From contig NZ_JAUSXS010000001.1 of NCBI RefSeq assembly GCF_030816195.1, positions 1,821,501 to 1,885,500 of the forward strand: 64,000 bases of DNA. Reading direction: 5' to 3'. This document shows positions 19,526 through 27,322 of the stretch, piece by piece. Both the position numbers and the translations under genes were made by a program. Source of the stretch: Pseudomonas sp. W4I3 (lineage in GTDB: Bacteria; Pseudomonadota; Gammaproteobacteria; Pseudomonadales; Pseudomonadaceae). Numbering within the stretch: position 1 is the first letter of the stretch; every line of letters begins with the position of its first letter. The notes beneath the pieces were generated by a model. That model saw only the letters and a program-made list of their open reading frames with translations, was not told the origin of the DNA and searched no databases.

Positions 19526-20299
19526 TCAGGCTGGTTCCTCTTCACTGCCTTCGGCCCGCCAGTAGCCCGCGGCCTTGAGGTATTCCTCGTTGACCTTGTG
19601 CGTATCCAACAACACCCGCCGCACCTGGCGCGACAGCTTGGTCTCGGTCGCGACAAAGCTGTACAGCGTGCCGCCGGGCAGCGTCAGGTTGCGCACGGCG
19701 TCGAGCAGGTCGTCCTGGCCGCGCACCACCCAAACAATTTCGACATCCGCAGCGCTTTCCAGCACCTGGCGTTCCGCGGCATCGGCAACTTCAATCACCG
19801 CCAGCACCTTGCGCCCGGCGGGTAGTTCTTCCAGACGGCGACCGATCGCGGGCAGGGCGGTTTCATCGCCGATCAGCAGGTAGCTGTCGAAGATATCCGG
19901 CACGATCATCGAGCCACGTGGCCCGCCGATATGCAGGTGCTGGCCGACCTGCGCCTGCTCGGCCCAGGTGGAGGCAGGGCCATCGCCGTGCAGCACGAAG
20001 TCGATATCCAGTTCGCCAATGCTCAGGTCGAAGCGCCGTGGCGTGTAGTCGCGCATCGCCGGTTGCGGACCGTCACCCTTGATGGTGAACGTCGGGCTTT
20101 CCAGCGCCGCTTGTTCGGCGGCGTTCTGCGGGAACAGCAGCTTGATGTGATCGTCACTGCCCAGGCTGACAAAACCCGCCAGTTCCGGGCCGCCCAGCGT
20201 GATGCGGCGCATGCGCGGGGTGATGTCCTCCACGCGCAGAACGTGCAGGCGGCGGCGTTTGATTTCGTGGGTCACGCGATGAATGGTGGGTGTGTTCAT
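19526..20299 (-). CDS. siderophore-interacting FAD ferric reductase (NfeF/YqjH-like)
   Basis: This 257-residue SIP-family flavoprotein has an FAD-binding barrel with MRDYTPRRFD (about residue 82, the RxYT motif), the PRGSM phosphate loop, and a C-terminal NAD(P)H-like domain ending in AAGYWRAEG, a family hallmark. SIP enzymes reduce ferric siderophores to release iron in the cytoplasm. The gene overlaps the upstream PadR-type regulator by 4 bases. In E. coli the equivalent pair is yqjH/yqjI (nfeF/nfeR), in which the reductase helps restore iron balance under nickel stress. The same role is inferred here from the pairing. Confidence 0.87.
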   Translation of the reverse strand: MNTPTIHRVTHEIKRRRLHVLRVEDITPRMRRITLGGPELAGFVSLGSDDHIKLLFPQNAAEQAALESPTFTIKGDGPQPAMRDYTPRRFDLSIGELDIDFVLHGDGPASTWAEQAQVGQHLHIGGPRGSMIVPDIFDSYLLIGDETALPAIGRRLEELPAGRKVLAVIEVADAAERQVLESAADVEIVWVVRGQDDLLDAVRNLTLPGGTLYSFVATETKLSRQVRRVLLDTHKVNEEYLKAAGYWRAEGSEEEPA

Positions 20300-20832
20300 T
20301 GGTCTTTCCCGTCGGCAATGGCTTGCGCGGTGCGGTTGAGCAGCGCCGCGACACGCGTGATTTCTTCCGGGCTCCAGCGCCCGTGGTGCGAGTGCAGGGC
20401 ATGACGCAGGTTATGCACCGCTTCGTGGATTTCCGGTGGCCGGTCCTGGCCGCGCAGTGAGCGCTTGCTGACGTCAATGCGCATGCGCACGCCATCCAGG
20501 GCAACGGCTTGCTCGCTTAAGAAGAGACGGCCGGCGTCGGTAATTGTGTAGCGCTTTTTTCCGCCTTCGGCATCCCCGCTGATCAACTCACTCTCTTCGA
20601 GAAAGGTCAGGGTGGGGTAGATCACGCCGGGGCTGGGGCTGTAGGCGCCATCGAACAGGCTTTCGATCCGGCGGATCAGGTCGTAGCCATGGCACGGCTG
20701 TTCGGCGATCAAGGCTGGCAGCAGCAGTTTCAGGTCGCCTGGGGCAAAGACGCGTGGCCCGCGCCCGCCGCGTTCGCGGCCCATGCGTTTGTCGAAGCCA
20801 TCGCGGCCGTCGTGAGGGTGATGCTCTCTCAT
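20296..20832 (-). CDS. PadR-family repressor, probable nickel-responsive NfeR/YqjI homologue
   Basis: This 178-residue protein has a His-containing N-terminal extension (MREHHPHDGRDG), a PadR winged helix (APGDLKLLLPALIAEQPCHGYDLIRRIESLF, then SPGVIYPTLTFLEESELI) and a C-terminal dimerisation helix region. E. coli YqjI has the same layout, with a metal-binding N-terminus and nickel-modulated repression of yqjH. Translationally coupled to the ferric reductase. A palindrome 36 bases upstream is the likely autoregulatory operator. Confidence 0.85.
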   Translation of the reverse strand: MREHHPHDGRDGFDKRMGRERGGRGPRVFAPGDLKLLLPALIAEQPCHGYDLIRRIESLFDGAYSPSPGVIYPTLTFLEESELISGDAEGGKKRYTITDAGRLFLSEQAVALDGVRMRIDVSKRSLRGQDRPPEIHEAVHNLRHALHSHHGRWSPEEITRVAALLNRTAQAIADGKDQ

Positions 20833-20864
20833 TTTCTTTCGCTCGTCGGTAGGTTTAGATACAA

Positions 20865-20882
20865 CTTAAGATATATCTTTAG
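20865..20882. promoter_or_regulatory. PadR/NfeR-type operator
   Basis: AAGATATATCTT is a perfect 12-base palindrome. Extended to 18 bases it has a single mismatch (CTTAAGATATATCTTTAG). It lies in the promoter region 33 bases upstream of the PadR-type gene, where an autorepressor would bind. Confidence 0.65.
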
Positions 20883-21154
20883 GCGAGCGCAAGCCCTCCG
20901 GACCAACGGTTGACCCTGCAACGCAAGCGCTGGATCGACGCGAATCAGTTCTGTCAATTGCAATAATTTGAAGTTGCTGTATAACTATTTAGAGTAACTG
21001 CTCAGTTGTTCGGGCAACCTGTGTTAAAACTTAAAGTGTGCCAATACACGGGACTTAAAACGCGCTTGTCATCCACTTCTTACAGAAAAACTGCTGCATG
21101 AATTGTTCTCGATTGGAGCATGTAGGTGGTTTCTTACGGATATAAATAAAGTTT

Positions 21155-21204
21155 TGGCAAAGTGCCATCTTTTTCCCGCAAGCCCAGCCTATTTGGGCTA
21201 CGGG
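21155..21204 (+). promoter_or_regulatory. two stem-loops in the pilus leader
   Basis: The first is TGGCA-AAG-TGCCA (21155-21167), followed by a T-rich tract (21169-21174), like a weak intrinsic terminator. The second (21175-21204) pairs CCCG with CGGG and AGCCCA with TGGGCT around a 7-base loop. The order suggests attenuation or protein binding in the untranslated leader. No known riboswitch class was matched. Confidence 0.45.
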
Positions 21205-21257
21205 CCAATACGAAGTGTCTTGCATACCTGCATTTGAATTCAGTGGATTATTGTTTG

Positions 21258-21291
21258 GCGTTGCGGCGACTCAACTAACTGAGCGCAACGC
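21258..21291 (+). promoter_or_regulatory. third leader stem-loop, perfect 8-base stem
   Basis: GCGTTGCG (21258-21265) pairs with CGCAACGC (21284-21291). An inner CTCA/TGAG stem caps it. It sits 85 bases before the major pilin start. Stable enough to fold in the mRNA leader; role unknown. Confidence 0.45.
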
Positions 21292-21376
21292 TATTCGTTG
21301 TAAGTTCTTTAAGGCTTAGCGCTTTTAATAAACTTTCCGACGAGTCACTCACTGTTTACAACTACAGGTATTGACC

Positions 21377-21874
21377 ATGTTCAAGAAGTTTGCATTTGCT
21401 GCCTCCCTGACCGTTATTGCGCTGAGCACCTCGCCGGCGTTCGCTGCCGGTGAAGCCAGCCACACCGTCAACCTCAAGGCAAACATTCCGACCACCGTAT
21501 TCCACGCTCAGCCGCGTGATCCGAACTGGGGCCGTGACGAAACCATGAACTACAACCTGGTGAGTGGTGAGCTGTCGACCCTGAGCGCGATCTATGACAT
21601 CCGCAACACCAACGGTTCGGTGCACGCCTACATCGAAGGTGGCCCGGCCGTACTGTTCAACGGCGACGCCGCTCAGAACATCGCGCTGACCACCACCCTC
21701 AACGGCGTCACCCTGACCGGTACTCCTCAGGAAGTGGTCAACGAAGCGGACTCCACCCCAGGTGTCGGCGCTGAAATGCGCATCGCCGCTGCCAAGCCGA
21801 ACGCTAACCAGCGTGGTTCGTACACCGCAGTGATGCCGGTTGTCTTCGATGCCGTACTGCCAGTAGCGCCTTGA
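21377..21874 (+). CDS. CS1-type fimbrial major subunit
   Basis: This 165-residue secreted pilin has a signal peptide cut after TSPAFAA, followed by the N-terminal donor strand and the family motif VNLKANIPTTVFHAQPRDPNW shared by CS1/CFA-I and Cbl pilins. There are no cysteines in the mature chain, as usual for this alternate chaperone-usher class, and the C-terminus is VVFDAVLP. It should polymerise by donor-strand exchange into a surface fibre. The start is ATG 21377 with a weak AGGT upstream. A strong hairpin follows the stop, which would let the pilin be made in excess over downstream genes. Confidence 0.88.
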   Translation: MFKKFAFAASLTVIALSTSPAFAAGEASHTVNLKANIPTTVFHAQPRDPNWGRDETMNYNLVSGELSTLSAIYDIRNTNGSVHAYIEGGPAVLFNGDAAQNIALTTTLNGVTLTGTPQEVVNEADSTPGVGAEMRIAAAKPNANQRGSYTAVMPVVFDAVLPVAP

Positions 21875-21884
21875 TGTCGATGCA

Positions 21885-21911
21885 GACCCGCTGAGCGAAC
21901 GCTTGCGGGTC
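21885..21911 (+). terminator. intercistronic hairpin after the major pilin gene
   Basis: GACCCGC pairs with GCGGGTC, and inside it AGCG pairs with CGCT. The stem lies 10 bases beyond the pilin stop. There is no T-run, so it is more likely a partial terminator or mRNA-stabilising element that reduces usher synthesis relative to pilin. Confidence 0.6.
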
Positions 21912-21994
21912 ATTACAGGCCGGTGGGGTCCCTCTCCTCCATCTCGCCGGCCTGGTTTCAACCCCCGTCTCTTGGCCCTCAGAGTATTCCGTTC

Positions 21995-24514
21995 ATGTTC
22001 CCGATGACTCACATCGCGGCGGCGCTTGCGCTATTGATAGGTACGAGTGCACTGGCAACCCAGGCCAACGCCGCCTCGACTCCCGGTAGTCTGATCACTC
22101 AGGCCCAAGGCTTGCCCTCGGGGTTTGCCGACCACTTTTTCGATGTGCCGCTGGCCGTGCGCATAGACCTTGACCAGCAACCGCTGGGTGAAGCGCTGAT
22201 CGTATTGACCCAGGATGACCGCGTCAGCCTGTTGGAATTTACCGACACCGGCGACAGCAAAGTCGCGGCCACCACCCGCGACACCTGGCAAGCGATCCTG
22301 GAAAAAGGCGTGGCCCTGGGCGCGTGTACCCAGTCGTGCCCGCAGCAACTGGTGTCGGCGTTCTACAACCTGGAAAGTTCACAGCTGTCGATCATCACCC
22401 AGAACGTGGAGCGCACCGACGACGCACCGCGTTATTACGCGCAGCCCGAAAACGGCAGCCTGGGTTTGATCATCAACAACCAGCTCAACCTCAACGGCGG
22501 CCAGGACCAGGACCTGGGCGGGCGTTATGGGCTGCAAGCCAGCTCCAGTCTCGGCAACTGGAGTCAGGTCTTCAATTTGCAACTGGCGCGCCAGAGCGGC
22601 GCCGACGAAACCATGCGCCATGCTATCCATGAGCTGTATACCCAACGTGAACTGGAGGGCAATTTCTTTCGCCTGGGCCATTTCACCCCCAATTCCGATG
22701 GCCTCACCCGGCAATTGCGCAGCTTCGGCGCCAGCCCCGACACGGCGGTGGGCGCGATGTACGGCAGTTCCGACAGCCTGGCCATCAACAACCCCAAGCC
22801 CAGCGTCTACCCGATCTATGTCACGGCCAACCGTCAGGCAGCGGTGGAGATCTATCGCAACGGCCTCTTGATCAACACCCAGGCAGTGGCGTCCGGTTTG
22901 CAGACCCTGGATACGCGCCCGCTGCCCGGCGGTATCTATGAGGTGGAAGTGCGTCTGATCGAAGACGGCCTGACCGTCAGTACCACCCAGGAGCTGGTCT
23001 ACAAGCCCAGCAACTGGCGCAATGCCGAAGACCGTTGGCGTTACAACGTATTTGCCGGGCGCGAGACCAAACTGTTCAGCAACTGGGAAGAACAGGCCTC
23101 GGGTTCGATTACCGCCGGTGCGTCCATCAACTACTTGCTGCACCCCAGGGTGATCCTCGGCCTGTCGGCGCGCGAGGTGCGTGAGCAACTGCAATATGGC
23201 GGCTCGGTGGACTGGTCGGTCGCCAACAACGTCAACGTCTACGCCAACGTGTTTCAGACCCAGGACCACGGCACCGGCATGGACCTGCAAGGGCTCTACA
23301 CCTTCGGCGCCACCAACCTGGTGTTCAGCCACAACCGCAGTTGGCTCGACACCCGCGACACCTACGAAACCCTGCCCGACGGTACCCGTTTGCGGCGCAA
23401 TACGTTTGTCGGCCAGACCAGCAACAGCGCGCTGTCGGTCAACCACCGGATCGATGCGAAAAACTCGGTGAACATGCGCGTCTCCCACAGCGAAGGCAAT
23501 GTGGAAGGCGCCGGTATCGACCTGGGCTGGAACCGTCGCGACACGCTATTGGGCAGTGACGCCAACTGGCGTTTCTCGGTGTTTGACCGCCCCGGCAGCG
23601 GCAGTACCAATGACCAACGCAACCGTGGCGTCGATGTGACCTTGAGCCTGGCCCTGGGCACCGAGGGGCGACAGGTCTCCGGCAGCATCGGTAGCCGCAC
23701 TTCACGTGATGGTGGCCGCGATAACAACGCCTCGGTGACGATCCGCCAGGACTTGACCGACCACGTGCTGCAAAGCGTTTCGGCGACGGCGATTACCGAC
23801 ACCTACGGCGTGGGCGTGTCGAGCATGGCCAGCTTCAGCACGGAAACGGTCAGCGGCGACGGTTTCGTGCAGCGCAGCTCCTTCAACGGTGAGTTCACCG
23901 GTGGCCTGAACCTCAACAGCACGTTGGTGGCGGGGGCCGGCAAAGTCTTGTTGAGCAGCCAATACCAAGGCAACGGTGCCGGCATGATCGTCGACCTCGA
24001 GACCGACCTGGACGCCATCACCCTGCGCGCCGACGACTTGAGCGGCGGCAGTGTGGTGCTGCGCCCCGGTCGCAACTATGTGCCGGTGTCGGCGTACAAG
24101 AGCAGCACCGTGTCGTTCGACTTCGAGGGCAACTACCCACCGGCGGCGAATATCCAGCCGGCACGTTCCACCTACCACCTGAACAAGGGCGGCGTGGACT
24201 ACCGCAAGGTCACCGTGATGAAAACCGTGACGGTGCTGGGCCGCTTGCTCAATGAGCAGGGCACGCCGTTGCGCGGCCATCAGGTGATCAACCACGCCAG
24301 CCGTGGGGTCAGCGAAGTGGACGGATTCTTCTCCATGGAAATGAGCGCCAGCGCGCCGACCCTGGAGGTGCGCTACCAGAACCAGTTGCTCTGCCAGTTC
24401 CGTCTGGACCCTGCCAACGCGCCGAGTGAAAACGACGTGCTGATGATCGGCGACCTGCGTTGCACACCGGACAGCTTGGCCGAAGCCACCCACAAGGCCG
24501 AAACCGCCGGTTGA
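21995..24514 (+). CDS. CS1-type pilus outer-membrane usher (TcfC/CooC family)
   Basis: This 839-residue outer-membrane protein has a signal peptide (AAALALLIGTSALATQANA). Several segments typical of the alternate usher family follow: PLAVRIDLDQQPLGEALIVL near the N-terminus, YPIYVTANRQAAVEIYRNGLLINTQ and LDTRPLPGGIYEVEVRL in the plug and early barrel, and PGRNYVPVSAYKSSTVSFDF with LLNEQGTPLRGHQV in the C-terminal domains. It secretes and assembles the pilus. The start ATG 21995 is preferred; another ATG is three codons later. Follows the major pilin by 120 bases and precedes the tip subunit. Confidence 0.87.
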   Translation: MFPMTHIAAALALLIGTSALATQANAASTPGSLITQAQGLPSGFADHFFDVPLAVRIDLDQQPLGEALIVLTQDDRVSLLEFTDTGDSKVAATTRDTWQAILEKGVALGACTQSCPQQLVSAFYNLESSQLSIITQNVERTDDAPRYYAQPENGSLGLIINNQLNLNGGQDQDLGGRYGLQASSSLGNWSQVFNLQLARQSGADETMRHAIHELYTQRELEGNFFRLGHFTPNSDGLTRQLRSFGASPDTAVGAMYGSSDSLAINNPKPSVYPIYVTANRQAAVEIYRNGLLINTQAVASGLQTLDTRPLPGGIYEVEVRLIEDGLTVSTTQELVYKPSNWRNAEDRWRYNVFAGRETKLFSNWEEQASGSITAGASINYLLHPRVILGLSAREVREQLQYGGSVDWSVANNVNVYANVFQTQDHGTGMDLQGLYTFGATNLVFSHNRSWLDTRDTYETLPDGTRLRRNTFVGQTSNSALSVNHRIDAKNSVNMRVSHSEGNVEGAGIDLGWNRRDTLLGSDANWRFSVFDRPGSGSTNDQRNRGVDVTLSLALGTEGRQVSGSIGSRTSRDGGRDNNASVTIRQDLTDHVLQSVSATAITDTYGVGVSSMASFSTETVSGDGFVQRSSFNGEFTGGLNLNSTLVAGAGKVLLSSQYQGNGAGMIVDLETDLDAITLRADDLSGGSVVLRPGRNYVPVSAYKSSTVSFDFEGNYPPAANIQPARSTYHLNKGGVDYRKVTVMKTVTVLGRLLNEQGTPLRGHQVINHASRGVSEVDGFFSMEMSASAPTLEVRYQNQLLCQFRLDPANAPSENDVLMIGDLRCTPDSLAEATHKAETAG

Positions 24515-24540
24515 CGGCGGTTCGGATCCTCGGAGTTTTT

Positions 24541-25785
24541 ATGACTGTTATCACCGCAATCAAGCAGGCCCTGGCGCCGGCTGCATTGGCCCTGGCGTTG
24601 GGGGCGTTCAGCCAGCCGGCCCTGGCCATTGTCGAAGACATCACGGCCGTGTTTCGCCCCGACCCCGCCAACCCGATGAGCAACAAATTCATTAACACCA
24701 CGCCGCAAAGTGGCTTATGCCCTTGGCACGTGCCCGCCAAGTGTGAGGCGGTCAATACCTTCAGTATTCGTAATACGGCGTTCAGGGCCACGTCGACTGG
24801 CCCCATACCGGCTTTTCCCGATGATCCGCGCAAAAGTGCCTATTTCAAGGTGCCTTCAGCCTTTCGCGACCTGCAGGTCACCCACCGCGCAACCGGTAGA
24901 ACAGAAACCGTGCAGATGCGAATTGCCGGTATCGGCGGCAGATGGAGCATCTCTTATCCGCCGGGCGTATCGGCCTGGGGCACGCCAGGCGTTGGTTGGT
25001 CGGCTTATTGGTATGGGGCACCAGCACCTTGCAGTCCGATCAATTACATCGCGGCGGGCACAAGTTTCGCGTTGTTCTTCTGGATCGTTCCGGAAAACGC
25101 CGGGGCCTGCAGCGTGACCAACGGAACGGATATTCCGTGGCTCAAATATGACCATCTTGAATACGGCTACGAACTCAAGACCCCCAACCCCCTGGGCATG
25201 GACACCGGCATCTACGAGGGTTCCATCACCTACACCATGGGGCCGGGCGCTGACCTTGACTTCGGCGACACGATGATCCCCTCCGACGGCGTGCTCACGT
25301 TCAACTTCACCCTCACGGTGGAGCACGTGCTCAAGGTCGACCTGCCACCCGGCGCTCATCGCATCGAGCTGCTGCCCGAAGGCGGCTGGCAAGCCTGGCT
25401 CAACCAGGGACGGCGCCCGGCACGGTTGTTCCGCGACCAGACCTTCACGCTCGCCGCCAGCTCGCGTTTCAAGATGAACCTTGAGTGCGGCCTGGTGATG
25501 GGCAACACCTGCGGCCTGCGCAACGGCGAAGGCGATGAGGTGCCGGTGCAGATCGCCGTCAGCCTGCCCCACGGCGTGCGCGACCAGTACGACCAGCCGG
25601 TGAACAAACTGCCGCTGCGCCTGGACGGGGTCGGCACCGAGCTGTTCCAGCCAACGTATTACCTGGATAACCGTCCGGCCAAGTTGCATTTCGAGGTGGG
25701 CAAGGACGATGTCGGCGAAATGCTCAAGGCGCCAGGCACCACCTATACGGGGACGGCCACGGTGATCTGGGATTCGGAAGTCTAG
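24541..25785 (+). CDS. CS1-type pilus tip adhesin/minor subunit (CooD/CblD-like)
   Basis: This 414-residue secreted protein has a signal peptide (ALALALGAFSQPALA). An N-terminal adhesin domain (about residues 31-260) contains three or more cysteine pairs (GLCPWHVPAKCEA, APCSPINY, GACSVTN), and a C-terminal pilin-like domain (VEHVLKVDLPPGAHRIELLPEGGWQAWLNQGRRPARLFRDQTF) resembles the CblD/CooD family. Tip proteins of this class start fibre assembly and carry the receptor-binding site. Placed directly after the usher (26 bases). The receptor cannot be predicted from sequence. Confidence 0.83.
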   Translation: MTVITAIKQALAPAALALALGAFSQPALAIVEDITAVFRPDPANPMSNKFINTTPQSGLCPWHVPAKCEAVNTFSIRNTAFRATSTGPIPAFPDDPRKSAYFKVPSAFRDLQVTHRATGRTETVQMRIAGIGGRWSISYPPGVSAWGTPGVGWSAYWYGAPAPCSPINYIAAGTSFALFFWIVPENAGACSVTNGTDIPWLKYDHLEYGYELKTPNPLGMDTGIYEGSITYTMGPGADLDFGDTMIPSDGVLTFNFTLTVEHVLKVDLPPGAHRIELLPEGGWQAWLNQGRRPARLFRDQTFTLAASSRFKMNLECGLVMGNTCGLRNGEGDEVPVQIAVSLPHGVRDQYDQPVNKLPLRLDGVGTELFQPTYYLDNRPAKLHFEVGKDDVGEMLKAPGTTYTGTATVIWDSEV

Positions 25786-25854
25786 TCGGCCGGCCAGTAT
25801 TCGCAGCACCGGCCTCCCGTGGAGGCCGCGTTCAATCAATGAGGCGTAGCAAAC

Positions 25855-26613
25855 ATGAAACATGCAGTGTTATGGAGCGCTCTGCTCCTGGGTTCCCTGA
25901 GCGCCCACGCCGGGCCGGCAATCAACGTCGGCGTGGTGTACGACTACTTGGAAGGCGACCGCAGTTCCTACCTCAAGCGGGTATTCAACGGCGGCACCAG
26001 CACCGCGTTCATCAAGGTCAACGTGCTGGAAATCATCTACAACGCCGACGGTACCTCCAGGGAAGTGCCGGTGGCCTCGCTGACCGACGACAAGGGCGCC
26101 ACCACCAGCCGCGACGGCCTGATGGCCAGCCCGGCACGCATGATCGTTCCGTCCAACGGGCGCCAGGGCACACGTCTGCTGTACATGGGCGAACGCGACA
26201 AAGAGCGTTACTTCCGTGTGCGCTTCATCCCGGTGGTGCCCGAAAAGAGCGATGACTTTGCGGTGACCGACCAGGAGCGCGCCGACTACAAGGACAGCCT
26301 GGCGGCGGGTGTGAACATCATGGCCGGCTACGGCACGGTGTTTTTCGTAAGGCCCAAAGACACGCGCTTCGACACGCAAATCAGCGACAGCGCCAGCCAA
26401 TACACACTGCGCAACGCGGGCAACAGCGTGGTGGTGCTCGATGAGTTCCGCGATTGCGCCAAGGCGAAAAAGTCCGACTGCCTGCCCACCACCAAGCACC
26501 ACATTTTGCCGGGCCGCGAGCTGGTTTTCGAAAAGAAGTCCGACCGCCAGTTCAGCTTCCAAATGGTCGAGGGGCGCGACAAAAAACTGATGACCGTCAA
26601 CGATAACGGGTGA
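25855..26613 (+). CDS. CS1-type pilus periplasmic chaperone
   Basis: This 252-residue protein has a signal peptide (ALLLGSLSAHA) and an immunoglobulin-like chaperone fold of the alternate family. Visible segments are FNGGTSTAFIKVNVLEI, ASPARMIVPSNGRQGTRLLYMGERDKERYFRVRFIPV (subunit-binding G1 strand region) and a second domain with YTLRNAGNSVVVLDEFRDC...LPTTKHHILPGRELVFEK. It keeps pilins soluble and delivers them to the usher. In archetypal CS1 loci the chaperone gene comes first; here it is fourth. It overlaps the next gene's possible GTG start. Confidence 0.85.
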   Translation: MKHAVLWSALLLGSLSAHAGPAINVGVVYDYLEGDRSSYLKRVFNGGTSTAFIKVNVLEIIYNADGTSREVPVASLTDDKGATTSRDGLMASPARMIVPSNGRQGTRLLYMGERDKERYFRVRFIPVVPEKSDDFAVTDQERADYKDSLAAGVNIMAGYGTVFFVRPKDTRFDTQISDSASQYTLRNAGNSVVVLDEFRDCAKAKKSDCLPTTKHHILPGRELVFEKKSDRQFSFQMVEGRDKKLMTVNDNG

Positions 26614-26618
26614 GCGTG

Positions 26619-27089
26619 ATGTTCAAGCAACTGACACTGGCGGCACTGCTGATGGGCGGCACCTCGGCCTGGGCTATCCAGGAGCGCGAGACCTTCGATA
26701 TTTCGGTGACCATCCCGGTGCACGAGGCTTATGTGCTGCCCTCGGAACCGGACTGGATGGGCCAGGACCAACTACTGCCCTGGAGCCTGGCGCGTGCCGA
26801 GTTGGGACGCCTGCGCAAGAACTTCGACGTGAAAAACCTCGCCGGCGGCGTCGCCGCGCGATTGGGAGACACGCCTTACCTGGCCAGCCCACGCGATCGC
26901 ATCGAGCTGCGCGTGCTGTTCAATCAGGTACCGTTGAGCCTGGACGCCACCGAAGTGATCAGCGCCGATGTGGCCCGCTCGGGTACCCGGGCGGTGCTGG
27001 ATATCGCGGCCATCGAGCCCGAGGGTGGCTACCAGGGTGGGGATTACTTTGGCACGGTGCACCTGGTCTTCGATTTTCTGGCGCCCTGA
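26619..27089 (+). CDS. second CS1-type pilin subunit (minor or alternative)
   Basis: This 156-residue secreted protein has a signal peptide (LAALLMGGTSAWA) and the motif FDISVTIPVHEAYVLPSEPDW, which parallels the IPTTVFHAQPRDPNW region of the major pilin. The two are clearly paralogous folds but diverged in sequence. The start is ATG 26619 after GGGTGA; a GTG at 26610 would overlap the chaperone stop. Possibly a minor, terminating or anchoring subunit. It is the last gene before a nested REPIN. Confidence 0.82.
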   Translation: MFKQLTLAALLMGGTSAWAIQERETFDISVTIPVHEAYVLPSEPDWMGQDQLLPWSLARAELGRLRKNFDVKNLAGGVAARLGDTPYLASPRDRIELRVLFNQVPLSLDATEVISADVARSGTRAVLDIAAIEPEGGYQGGDYFGTVHLVFDFLAP

Positions 27090-27106
27090 ACCTGTGACGA
27101 CCTGAA

Positions 27107-27306
27107 TGTGAGAGGGGCTTGCCCTAATGCCGGTCAGTAAGGCTTTTTGTAGGAGCGAGGCGGGCGGCTAGCCCTTGCTCGCGAAGAACTCAGGGCCCCC
27201 GTGTTTATCCAGAATGAACGCGTTGCCTGGGCGTTTTTCGCGAGCAAGCTCGCTCCTACAGTGAACTTTCGCTTAACTGATTGGCATTAGGGCAAGTCCC
27301 CCCACA
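27107..27306. repeat. nested REPIN: one family inserted inside another
   Basis: Outer arms TGTGAGAGGGGCTTGCCC (from 27107) and GGGCAAGTCCCCCCACA (to 27305) belong to the GTGGGAGGGGGCTTGC type. Between them sits a complete element of the TGTAGGAGCGAGCTTG type (27148-27261). Its left arm carries an extra 14 bases at about 27160-27173. Located between the convergent pilus operon and PBP gene. Confidence 0.8.
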
Positions 27307-27322
27307 TTTGGACCGCGGGGCG

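Larger units (their letters stand above)
20883..21376. promoter_or_regulatory. AT-rich promoter and leader region of the CS1-type pilus operon
   Basis: This stretch of nearly 500 bases has no gene and is visibly lower in GC than its surroundings, as often seen upstream of silenced or tightly controlled fimbrial operons. It contains TATAACT (about 20980) as a possible -10 element and three stem-loops in its last 220 bases, listed separately. No sigma-54 promoter with correct spacing was found. Confidence 0.5.

Noticed and set aside
21155..21204. Cyclic di-GMP-I (GEMM) riboswitch in the pilus leader
   Set aside because: The region has short GCAAA-like and GCC/GGC elements, but the conserved core and helix order do not match on reading through it.
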